A stretch of 64,000 nucleotides of DNA from Desulfuromonas acetexigens (GTDB lineage Bacteria; Desulfobacterota; Desulfuromonadia; Desulfuromonadales; Trichloromonadaceae), in assembly GCF_900111775.1 (NCBI RefSeq), contig NZ_FOJJ01000040.1:1-64000 (forward strand), written 5' to 3'. Numbering within the stretch: the first letter of the stretch is position 1; the number at the start of each line of letters is the position of its first letter. Under the pieces are notes generated by a model. That model had not been told where the DNA came from. It saw only the letters and a list, made by a program, of their open reading frames with translations, and ran no database searches. Shown one piece after another: positions 1-6,727 of this stretch. Position numbers and translations under genes: made by a program.

Positions 1-408
1 GCACCAGGCCCAGCGAAGAGGCCTGCACCGTGCCTTTCATGGAGCTAGGCCAACGCACCCCCGATTTCAGCTTTTTGCTGAAAAACCGTGTCAAGAACTT
101 TTTTCACTGCCCTGCTGAATAGTTACAAAAATTTAAAAACATACCCACATCTTTCCAATGCGGGTACGCGATGGACATATTCTCACGGTTCAGGGTGCCA
201 TCCGCCAAAAAGTCGATGACAGCGTCCTGCTGAAAAAACGCGCCCCCCAACTCCTCGACGCCGCCATCATACCCCCCAGGAAATCTTGGCCAAAAGCCCG
301 TCGGCAACAATTTTGTGAAGAAGGGTCCGAAACAACCGGAGGTTTTCTGATGGGGACCGAAGGTGACATAGGCCAACCCCGCCGCCCTTCCCGCGCCCGC
401 AAAAATTT
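1..408. other. left edge, no confident gene
   Basis: I see no gene I can support here. One plus-strand frame is open from the left edge to a TAG at 118-120 and could be the last 39 codons of a gene that begins outside the window, but the peptide is not recognisable. A small hairpin (TTTCAGC/GCTGAAA) lies near 77-95 without a good U tract. Overlapping open frames on both strands between 104 and 454 look like random GC-rich frames. Confidence 0.4.
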
Positions 409-1320
409 TCAGAACAGATCAAACACCTTGCTCAGCCTGATCTCGAAGCGATAGCCGTCCGAGGGGGTGCCCTTGGGGTTTTCGTACCAGCGGTAGACGG
501 GGTAGGTGATCAGCACGCCCGCGTTGATCGCCGTCGGCTGGTGTTTGAAGGAAAGTTTCGGGCCGACGTACCATTCCCGCTTCGAGTCGTCCCGTCGCTG
601 ATTGTTCCGCTCGCTTTCGCCGTTCCACTCGAAGAGGGATTCCACCCCGACGTCGACATATTTGTTCAAGGCCCAGGTCCAGGCGGTGTTGCAGCGAAGG
701 CGGTCGGGATTGCGGTAGTCGTGTTCCCCTTCGGTGAAGGTGAAGTAATGGAGTTCCTGGTCGAAGCGGTGGGAACGCAAAAAGCGTGTGAGCCCGAGAC
801 CGAAGCCCGCGCCCCAGGCGCGGTTACCGAGGGAATCGACGCTTTTGTCGCTGACGTTCGCCGTCGGCAGAACGGCGGCGGTATCCACGGCCAGGCTGAA
901 GGGCGCCCCTTTACTCTGATCGAGAAGGACCGCATGCAGACAGAGGATGGCGTCGCCAACCGAACCCAGATCCTCGGAATCCCCGGTTTTGCGGTTCTTG
1001 CGTTCGATGTCGTAAAGGGTCACCGACGAACGGATGTCCAACCCCGGAGCGAGACCGTAGCGCAGCTTAATGACGCCGATGTGTTTGGTTAGCTTTCCGT
1101 TGCCGTTCAGTTTGTCACGGTGGTAGCGCACCCCGTCCGTCTCCATGTACCGATAATGCAAGGTCGTCACCAGCTTGCCCACGGGCAAACCGAGCCCGGC
1201 AGGACCGAAGGAGGCGGCCACCAGCCCGCCGGGGCGGGCATCGTTCTTGGCCGCCCCGACCGGAGTTCCGATCAGCGCCGCCAACATACACACCGTTAAA
1301 ATCCACCCGGCTCTGCTCAT
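409..1320 (-). CDS. outer-membrane beta-barrel protein (phenol MetA-pathway/transporter-like family)
   Basis: Predicted 303-residue exported protein. Residues 1-23 form a signal peptide ending near VGA. The rest alternates polar and aromatic residues as in beta strands and ends in a terminal Phe, the usual outer-membrane barrel signature. The order of motifs (early GLGLPVGK..TTLHYRYM, repeated Y/W-rich strands, late GPKLSFKHQP and YRWYENPKGTP) resembles the PF13557 family, whose members are annotated as putative pores of aromatic degradation pathways. The substrate is unknown. I place the start at 1320 rather than the ATG at 1326, because AGGGG then sits six bases upstream. It stands alone on the minus strand, divergent from the trpS leader. 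Function is inference from fold. Confidence 0.65.
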   Translation of the reverse strand: MSRAGWILTVCMLAALIGTPVGAAKNDARPGGLVAASFGPAGLGLPVGKLVTTLHYRYMETDGVRYHRDKLNGNGKLTKHIGVIKLRYGLAPGLDIRSSVTLYDIERKNRKTGDSEDLGSVGDAILCLHAVLLDQSKGAPFSLAVDTAAVLPTANVSDKSVDSLGNRAWGAGFGLGLTRFLRSHRFDQELHYFTFTEGEHDYRNPDRLRCNTAWTWALNKYVDVGVESLFEWNGESERNNQRRDDSKREWYVGPKLSFKHQPTAINAGVLITYPVYRWYENPKGTPSDGYRFEIRLSKVFDLF

Positions 1321-1398
1321 GCCCATCCCCTTTTTCCGGTATCCAAAATCATGCCAGTATAACCCAGCCCTCCCCTTGCCGGCTTGTGATTTTCCCCG

Positions 1399-1427
1399 TT
1401 GACGGATCGATGCGGAGTTGTTAATCT
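1399..1427 (+). promoter_or_regulatory. possible sigma70 promoter of the trpS leader
   Basis: TTGACG (1399-1404), 17-base spacer, TAATCT (1422-1427). The -35 is good and the -10 is poor. If used, transcription would begin near 1434, next to the leader-peptide ATG at 1435. Confidence 0.35.
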
Positions 1428-1434
1428 GCCGGCC

Positions 1435-1500
1435 ATGAAAACGCTGACCTTCGAAAACCTGAACAGCACGAAGAATTGGTGGCGCTGGGCCTCTTTTTAG
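1435..1500 (+). CDS. Trp-rich leader peptide upstream of trpS
   Basis: A 21-codon open frame (ATG 1435, TAG 1498-1500) contains the stretch NWWRW, that is Trp codons TGG TGG CGC TGG just before the stop. It is followed after about 70 bases by an intrinsic terminator (1574-1601) and then trpS. Tandem codons for the regulated amino acid, a short leader frame and a terminator are the hallmarks of ribosome-mediated attenuation as in trpL of enteric bacteria. Here the target would be tryptophanyl-tRNA synthetase. The Trp codon segment GGTGGCGCTGG can pair with CCAGCACC directly upstream of the terminator stem, giving a plausible alternative structure. There is no clear Shine-Dalgarno sequence, so the leader may be translated from a near-leaderless transcript. 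Not proven to be expressed. Confidence 0.6.
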   Translation: MKTLTFENLNSTKNWWRWASF

Positions 1501-1573
1501 CCGGTCCGCGCGTCGATCATATTGCATCATGCCGCGAACCGAACCAGGTCGCGGAACGAATGAACCAGCACCA

Positions 1574-1601
1574 GCCGCGGCCAAAAACCGCGGCTTTTTT
1601 T
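1574..1601 (+). terminator. intrinsic terminator, probable trpS attenuator
   Basis: Perfect stem GCCGCGG/CCGCGGC with a 7-base loop followed by seven T residues. It lies between the Trp-rich leader peptide and trpS. A preceding stem (CCGCGAACC near 1536 with GGTCGCGG near 1550) could act as pause or anti-terminator partner. Confidence 0.8.
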
Positions 1602-1610
1602 GTTGAAATC

Positions 1611-1745
1611 GTCTCTCGCCCGCTCCTTGCAGTCGCTAGAGCTCGGAGAGGGCACAGAGATAACCACAAAACAAGACTTTAAAAGACTTTCTCCGCGATC
1701 TCTGCGTGCTCTAGAGAGCGAAGCGAACGGGCGCGAGGCCGCTTT
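1611..1745 (+). repeat. dispersed ~135-bp palindromic element, copy 1
   Basis: The same element occurs at 10282-10417 (same orientation) and 27534-27672 (inverted). Its outer arms are inverted repeats (CTCTCGCCCG at the left, CGGGCGCGAGGC at the right). Inside are two alternative arms, CTCCTTGCAGTCGCTAGAGC and its counterpart CTCTAGAGAGCGAAGCGAAC, around a less conserved core. This copy lies in the trpS 5' untranslated region between the attenuator and the gene. No protein is encoded. Confidence 0.8.
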
Positions 1746-1797
1746 GACCAATCACCAACAACCAATCACTAATCACCAATTAAACAGAGGTAACGAC

Positions 1798-2763
1798 ATG
1801 CGCGTCTTATCCGGCATCCAGCCTTCGGGCTCCCTGCACCTGGGCAACTTCTTCGGCATGATGAAGAAGATGATCGAGCACCAGGAAAACCACGAACTCT
1901 TCTGCTTTATCGCCAACTACCACGCCATGACCTCGGTCTCCGACGGCAAGGCGTTGGCCAAGGGGACGCTGGAGGCGGCGGCCAACTTCCTGGCCCTGGG
2001 GATGGACCCAGAAAAGAGCATCTTCTGGGTGCAGTCGGACGTCCCCGAAGTGCAGGAGCTGACCTGGGCGCTCTCCAACTTCACGCCGATGGGCCTGCTG
2101 GAGCGCTGCCACAGCTTCAAGGACAAGACCTCCCGTGGCATCGCCGCCAACCACGGTCTCTTCGCCTATCCGGTGCTGATGGCGGCGGATATCCTGCTCT
2201 ATCAGAGCGAGAAGGTGCCGGTAGGCAAGGATCAGAAACAGCACGTGGAAGTGACCCGCGATATCGCCATCAAGTTCAACAACGAGTATGGCGACATCTT
2301 CACCCTGCCGGAACCGGAGATCGACGAGGACGTCGCCACGGTGCCGGGGCTCGACGGGCAGAAGATGAGCAAGAGCTACGGCAACACCATCGACCTCTTT
2401 CAGGAGGAAAAGGCCCTGCGCAAGCAGATCATGCGCATCGTCACCGACCCGACCCCGGTGGAAGAGCCGAAAAATCCCGACACCTGCAACGTCTTCCAGA
2501 TCTACCGGCTGTTCATGGACAAGGAGCAGGAAGCTGACCTTCGCCGCCGCTACGAAGCGGGGGGGATGGGCTACGGCGAGGTCAAGGAAGAGCTGTTCGT
2601 GACGGTGCGGGATTTCTTCGCCCCCTATGCCGAACGGCGCAAGGAACTGCTGGCCAACACCGATGAACTGCGGAGCATCCTCGCGCAAGGGGCGGAGAAG
2701 GCCCGCCACACGGCGCTGAAAACCCTGCGCAAGGTGCGCAAGAAAACCGGCCTGGCCTACTGA
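1798..2763 (+). CDS. trpS: tryptophan--tRNA ligase
   Basis: Class I aminoacyl-tRNA synthetase of 321 residues that activates tryptophan and charges tRNA-Trp in the cytoplasm. The N-terminus MRVLSGIQPSG leads into the HIGH-type motif SGSLHLGN (residues 10-17). The KMSKS loop is intact at residues 189-193 in QKMSKSYGN. Length is normal for bacterial TrpS. The start at 1798 has GAGG upstream; the frame is open further upstream, but that part is the dispersed repeat. A Trp-codon leader peptide and terminator upstream suggest control by tryptophan or charged tRNA-Trp. Identification is firm; regulation is inferred. Confidence 0.96.
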   Translation: MRVLSGIQPSGSLHLGNFFGMMKKMIEHQENHELFCFIANYHAMTSVSDGKALAKGTLEAAANFLALGMDPEKSIFWVQSDVPEVQELTWALSNFTPMGLLERCHSFKDKTSRGIAANHGLFAYPVLMAADILLYQSEKVPVGKDQKQHVEVTRDIAIKFNNEYGDIFTLPEPEIDEDVATVPGLDGQKMSKSYGNTIDLFQEEKALRKQIMRIVTDPTPVEEPKNPDTCNVFQIYRLFMDKEQEADLRRRYEAGGMGYGEVKEELFVTVRDFFAPYAERRKELLANTDELRSILAQGAEKARHTALKTLRKVRKKTGLAY

Positions 2764-2778
2764 AATCCCCCGCCGCCC

Positions 2779-2806
2779 TTGAGACCGGGGTGAGCTCTGG
2801 CATAAT
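2779..2806 (+). promoter_or_regulatory. probable sigma70 promoter of the small zinc-ribbon gene
   Basis: TTGAGA (2779-2784), 16-base spacer, CATAAT (2801-2806), about 50 bases before the ATG at 2858. Confidence 0.45.
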
Positions 2807-2857
2807 GGGGAGGCGAGCGCGACGCGAAACGGAACTCACCGAGAAAGGGAGGACACC

Positions 2858-3040
2858 ATGGGCGTTGAGCGAAAATGGTTCTGTACCTGCGGCGGCACCC
2901 CGCTGGAACTGGAAATCCCGACCACTCCGGTCAGCGAAGATGAAGTCGACGAACCGGTCTGCCGGCGCTGCGGCGCGAGTCCCTCCTCCGATCCCCGCAA
3001 AACCCTCTACTACCAGGATGTCGAAACGCGGGAGGACTGA
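2858..3040 (+). CDS. small zinc-ribbon-like protein
   Basis: A 60-residue acidic protein with four cysteines in two pairs: FCTC near residue 8-10 and CRRC near residues 36-39. This suggests a single metal-binding knuckle. It has a strong ribosome site (GGGAGG seven bases before ATG). I do not recognise a named family. It converges with the next gene, and their last codons form the two arms of one perfect inverted repeat. Role unknown. Confidence 0.65.
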   Translation: MGVERKWFCTCGGTPLELEIPTTPVSEDEVDEPVCRRCGASPSSDPRKTLYYQDVETRED

Positions 3041-3056
3041 GTCTTCAGTCCTCCCG
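3029..3056. repeat. 12-bp perfect inverted repeat covering both convergent stop codons
   Basis: CGGGAGGACTGA (3029-3040) and TCAGTCCTCCCG (3045-3056) with a 4-base loop. The two TGA stops lie inside opposite arms, so both proteins end in Arg-Glu-Asp. It may act as a bidirectional terminator or 3'-end-protecting hairpin, though there is no T run. Confidence 0.7.
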
Positions 3057-3227
3057 CTGCCGGGTAAAGAAAACGAAAGCCATGGCCGGACGCTTGCTCC
3101 CCTCGCGCATGGCAAACTGCATGCCGTCGTAGCGCCAGCCTTCGGCGACCCAGCGATTGAGAATAGCTTCCAGATTCTCGTCGGTGACCACCGACTCTTC
3201 GATGACCTTGTATTCGAGTGTCGCCAT
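3045..3227 (-). CDS. small DUF4177-like protein
   Basis: A 60-residue protein beginning MATLEYKVIEE with an LEAILNRWVAEGWRYDG core. The pattern (Tyr-Lys-Val strand, helix, W-x-AEGW) resembles DUF4177 proteins of unknown function. I choose the ATG at 3227 over the one at 3233 because GGAGGG is then six bases upstream. Role unknown. Confidence 0.65.
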   Translation of the reverse strand: MATLEYKVIEESVVTDENLEAILNRWVAEGWRYDGMQFAMREGSKRPAMAFVFFTRQRED

Positions 3228-3233
3228 ACCCAT

Positions 3234-3799
3234 TCCCTCCCTGTCCGGTTCCCGGACTTATCTTATCGCGAAAGCCCCTCTCCCAGGCAACCCCTTCCGT
3301 CCTCCCTCCGCCCGCATTCGGTAAAAATTCTGCCGAAACAGCCCTTTATCCCCCCAAAAGAATAAGAGCGACGGAGCAGGAACGCCTTTTCGTAACGCCT
3401 TTTTAAAAAATTAACAGTTTGTTTTTCAACCTGAAAAATTTCTCTATAGCGCAGAAAACTCGCCCATCGGCCTGGGATAAAGTGCGATATTTCAAAAAAA
3501 TTTATATTGACATGATTTTATAACGACGTATTATAGCGCGGACCGAAACACCCAATGGATGGCAAAATCTACCAAGGGATGACGAAAAAATCCATACTTA
3601 TCAAAAAATGTTTGATCATAGGTAATTCCGCTGCCCTCCCCCGCCCTCGGGGAGGGCATATCGGCCAAAAAAGGAGGTGAAATCAAGCAGCAAAACCGGC
3701 AGCGGATCCCTTACCTCTATCTGCAAACCCTCGAAAGCAGTCGGGGCCCTCGAACCAAAACCACCCGACTTTTCCTCATCGTTTCAAAAAGGAGTAACC
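3234..3799 (+). other. long AT-rich leader region upstream of DUF485-actP
   Basis: This 566-base stretch has no convincing gene. From about 3405 it becomes AT-rich. It carries a sigma70-type promoter (3507-3534), then a strong hairpin GCCCTCCCC/GGGGAGGGC at 3633-3657. A full anti-16S Shine-Dalgarno sequence AAGGAGGTGA follows at 3671-3680 with no ATG or usable GTG/TTG 5-10 bases after it. The genuine ribosome site of the first gene is AAAGGAG at 3787-3794. The untranslated leader would therefore be over 250 bases long. Confidence 0.55.
3507..3534 (+). promoter_or_regulatory. sigma70-type promoter for DUF485-actP
   Basis: TTGACA (3507-3512), 16-base spacer, TATTAT (3529-3534), embedded in AT-rich DNA. 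Confidence 0.6.
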
Positions 3800-4066
3800 A
3801 TGGGACACGGACCAGCAGTCAAACTCGGCAAAGACAACGCCTCGGCCTACAAAACCCGCCTGGGCGTGCAAATGTTCATCTTCTACACCCTCTTTTACGC
3901 AGGCTTCATGCTCATCAACACGGTCAAACCCTCACTCATGGAAATGACCATCGGCGGCGTCAACCTGGCGATCATCTACGGCCTCGGCCTGATCGTCTGT
4001 GCCTTCATCCTGGCCATGATCTACAACCGTCTCTGCACCGCGGCAGAGACGCGCATGAATAAATAA
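3800..4066 (+). CDS. DUF485 family membrane protein
   Basis: An 88-residue inner-membrane protein with two transmembrane helices (about residues 24-44 and 56-76), a short lysine-rich N-terminus and a charged C-terminus. DUF485 proteins (YjcH type) are encoded just upstream of ActP-type acetate/solute:cation symporters and are thought to be accessory partners. Exactly that arrangement is seen here, with actP 14 bases downstream. The start at 3800 is set by AAAGGAG and spacing. The frame is open upstream, but that extension has no usable initiation signal. Confidence 0.88.
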   Translation: MGHGPAVKLGKDNASAYKTRLGVQMFIFYTLFYAGFMLINTVKPSLMEMTIGGVNLAIIYGLGLIVCAFILAMIYNRLCTAAETRMNK

Positions 4067-4080
4067 GGGGGATTTAACCA

Positions 4081-6024
4081 ATGATCTACGCACAGTCTCC
4101 GTTGGCTATCGCCCTCTTTCTCGGTTTCGTTCTCTTTGTCGTTGGCCTCTCCTTCTACCTGGGGCGCCGCACCACCTCGTCAGCCGGCTACTATGCCGCC
4201 GGCGGCAACATCCACTGGTTCACCAATGGTATAGCCTTCGCCGGCGACTACCTCTCGGCCGCGTCGTTCCTCGGCATCTGCGGCATGATCGCCACCGCCG
4301 GTTATGATGGCTGGATGTACGCCATCGGTTACCTGGCGGGTTGGATGGTCGCCCTCTTCCTGGTCGCGGAGCCGATGAAGCGCCTGGGTAAATACACCTT
4401 TACCGACGCCCTCGACTCCAAATTCAACAGCAAGGGCATCCAGCTGATGGCCGCCATCAGCACCCTGATCGTCTCGGTCTTCTACCTGATTCCGCAGATG
4501 GTCGGTGCCGGCACCCTGGTGACCCCGCTCCTCGGCCTGCCCCATGCCGCCGGCGTCATCATCGTCGGCGTGGTCGTGACCATCATCGTCGCCACCGCCG
4601 GTATGGCCTCGACCACCTACGTGCAGTTCATGAAGGGCGGTCTGCTGATTATCTTCTCCACCATCCTGGTCATCGCCGTCCTCACTCGCGGCCTCTCCAC
4701 CGCTCCCGACCAGGGCGGCGACAAGCCTTACCACAACTTCGTCACCCTGCAGGCGACGATGACCGAAAGCGGCAGCCTGGAAGTTTCCGAGGCTGGCTAC
4801 GCCCCTGCCGCCGACTGGAATTCTTCGGCCCTGCGCGAAGCCGGTTTCGTTAAATTGACCAAGGACGGCATCCCCAGCATCTGGGTAATGAAAGAGACCA
4901 GCGCCGGCACCTTCGAACTGGAGGAAACCCTCTACAAGGCGACCCTCGCCAATGGTGAAACCTCCTACAACGGCGGCACTGCCGAAGAAGGCAAGTTCTT
5001 CCCCGTCGGCCACATGAAGGAAATCAACTACAAAGGTGAAACCGTCGCCGAGACCGGCGCCATCGGCCCCTTCGCCTTCCTCAAAACCATGCAGAACAGC
5101 ACCGTCGTTCTCTGGGGATCGAAGATCATCAAGGACGCCGGCGACACCTACACCATCTATTACCAGAAGCCGACTCCCGGCAGCCAGGTGCTGCGCCCGG
5201 GCCTGAAGTTCAAGGTCGATAACGCCACCTTCTCCCAGAAATTCAACTTCATCTCGTTGATGCTGGCGCTCTTCTGCGGTACCGCCGCCCTGCCCCACAT
5301 CCTGATCCGCTACTACACCGTGCCGAGCCAGGCTGCGGCCCGTAAGTCGACCATCGTCGCCATCGCCGCCATCGGCTTCTTCTACATCCTCACGGTCTTC
5401 ATGGGCATCGGCGCCATGACCAACGGCGTCATCAACATCATGGACAACAACATGTCCGCCCCGCTGTTGGCTCTTTCCTTCGGCGTGGTACTCTTCGCGA
5501 TCATCTCGTCCATCGCCTTCGCCACCGTCCTCGGCACCGTCTCCGGTCTGATCGTCGCCGCCTCCGGCGCTGTCGCCCACGACCTGATGGACAACTTCCT
5601 TGGCATGAAGATGACCGACACGGGCAAGGTTCTGGCGGGCAAGATCTCGGCCGTGGTCGTCGGCTGCATCGCCATCTACCTGGGCATCGTCTTCGAGGGG
5701 ATGAACGTCTCCTTCCTCGTCGGCTGGGCCTTCGCCCTGGCGGCTTCCGCCAACCTGCCGGCGATCCTGATGCTGCTCTTCTGGAAGAAGACGACCGCCA
5801 AGGGTGTGGCCTGGTCGATCGGCGTCGGCCTGGTTTCGGCCATGGGCCTGATTCTCATCAGCCCTGACATGTACATCCGCTACGGCCTGCTCCCCAGCGA
5901 CGCGCCGATCTCCTTCAACAGCCCGGCGGCGATTTCCATCCCCCTGAGCTTCCTTGCCCTGGTGATCGTCTCGCTGATGACCCAGAAGGACGTGGTCCCC
6001 GAAGAAGCGGCCGAAACCGCCTGA
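4081..6024 (+). CDS. actP: ActP-type sodium/acetate (monocarboxylate) symporter
   Basis: Solute:sodium symporter (SSS) family permease of 647 residues in the inner membrane, most likely importing acetate, the preferred electron donor of this group. Features include YAAGGNIHWFTNGIAFAGDYLSAASFLG near residues 38-66, about thirteen hydrophobic helices, and GTAALPHILIRYYTVP near residues 400-415. It is about 100 residues longer than E. coli ActP because of a hydrophilic insertion at roughly residues 210-380, between two membrane helices. The promoter lies far upstream of the DUF485 gene. Acetate specificity is by homology only; other short carboxylates are possible. Confidence 0.9.
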   Translation: MIYAQSPLAIALFLGFVLFVVGLSFYLGRRTTSSAGYYAAGGNIHWFTNGIAFAGDYLSAASFLGICGMIATAGYDGWMYAIGYLAGWMVALFLVAEPMKRLGKYTFTDALDSKFNSKGIQLMAAISTLIVSVFYLIPQMVGAGTLVTPLLGLPHAAGVIIVGVVVTIIVATAGMASTTYVQFMKGGLLIIFSTILVIAVLTRGLSTAPDQGGDKPYHNFVTLQATMTESGSLEVSEAGYAPAADWNSSALREAGFVKLTKDGIPSIWVMKETSAGTFELEETLYKATLANGETSYNGGTAEEGKFFPVGHMKEINYKGETVAETGAIGPFAFLKTMQNSTVVLWGSKIIKDAGDTYTIYYQKPTPGSQVLRPGLKFKVDNATFSQKFNFISLMLALFCGTAALPHILIRYYTVPSQAAARKSTIVAIAAIGFFYILTVFMGIGAMTNGVINIMDNNMSAPLLALSFGVVLFAIISSIAFATVLGTVSGLIVAASGAVAHDLMDNFLGMKMTDTGKVLAGKISAVVVGCIAIYLGIVFEGMNVSFLVGWAFALAASANLPAILMLLFWKKTTAKGVAWSIGVGLVSAMGLILISPDMYIRYGLLPSDAPISFNSPAAISIPLSFLALVIVSLMTQKDVVPEEAAETA

Positions 6025-6065
6025 TTTTAAATGGGGTTGTCAGCAACCCAGCGATTTGCCATACT

Positions 6066-6097
6066 GTGGGCCGCCCTCAAGGCGGCCCACTTTTTTT
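6066..6097 (+). terminator. intrinsic terminator after actP
   Basis: Ten-base perfect stem GTGGGCCGCC/GGCGGCCCAC, 5-base loop, seven T residues. Confidence 0.9.
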
Positions 6098-6109
6098 CGA
6101 GGATTGCCC

Positions 6110-6727
6110 ATGAAACGTTTTCGCTTTACTCTGCTCGCCATCTGCCTGGTCCTCCTCTTTCTCGGTTGGACGGAGATTTCCTTCTTTCTGCGCAACCGCG
6201 CACCCCTGGCGGTGACCATCACCGAACTGGAACAAGGCGCCGAAACCCGGGAATGGCTCCATATCACCGGCGGCAGCCTCGATCTTCTCGGGGCAATTTC
6301 CACCTCGGGGAGCATCGAACTCGACGCCCTGCTCATTCCCTTAAAGAGCGACCCCGCCGCCCCTGGCTTTCAGGTGCTGGTCGAAACCCGCGACCCGGCC
6401 CTGCTCGACCTCTTCGGCACCTATCATTTCCGCCAGGATTCGGAAACGGAGCAACGGCGTTTTCTTGAAGAAAACCGTGAACGCTTCACCATCCGCCGCG
6501 ACCTGACCGGCACCAAAGTCGGCGGCCTGATCGCCAGCGGCAACCGCGACAAGCTCGTGAAGTTGACCCAGGAACTCGGCACGCCCGTGGCGGAAAACAT
6601 CCTTTTCGTTTCCGAGGGCAAAGAACCGGGCAAATGGCGGGGCTTCTTCTTTTTCGGCGTCGGACTCCTCGGGCTGCTCAAGGTTCTGCTCAAATGGCCT
6701 AAAGCGTCGCCCCCCGAATCGGTATGA
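6110..6727 (+). CDS. two-helix membrane protein of unknown function
   Basis: A 205-residue protein. Residues 6-24 form an N-terminal membrane helix (or uncleaved signal) and residues 182-196 a second, with a soluble domain of about 150 residues between them, probably outside the membrane. The soluble part contains alternating short strands and no cysteines. I do not recognise the family. The start at 6110 gives the natural signal-anchor MKRFRFTLLAICL. Its stop overlaps the start of the LysR gene (ATGA), so the two are translationally coupled and may be functionally linked. Confidence 0.6.
   Translation: MKRFRFTLLAICLVLLFLGWTEISFFLRNRAPLAVTITELEQGAETREWLHITGGSLDLLGAISTSGSIELDALLIPLKSDPAAPGFQVLVETRDPALLDLFGTYHFRQDSETEQRRFLEENRERFTIRRDLTGTKVGGLIASGNRDKLVKLTQELGTPVAENILFVSEGKEPGKWRGFFFFGVGLLGLLKVLLKWPKASPPESV

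Noticed and set aside
158-454. Plus-strand frame of 98 codons at the left edge
   Set aside because: It overlaps the end of the outer-membrane protein gene, has no ribosome site, and the protein resembles random GC-rich translation.
1500-1610. T-box riboswitch before trpS
   Set aside because: No T-box sequence (GGGTGGNACCGCG-like) or specifier stem I could be found; the Trp-codon leader peptide explains the terminator better.
4180-5580. Minus-strand open frame of 466 codons opposite actP
   Set aside because: Asp/Gly/Glu/His-rich shadow of the permease codons without any domain.
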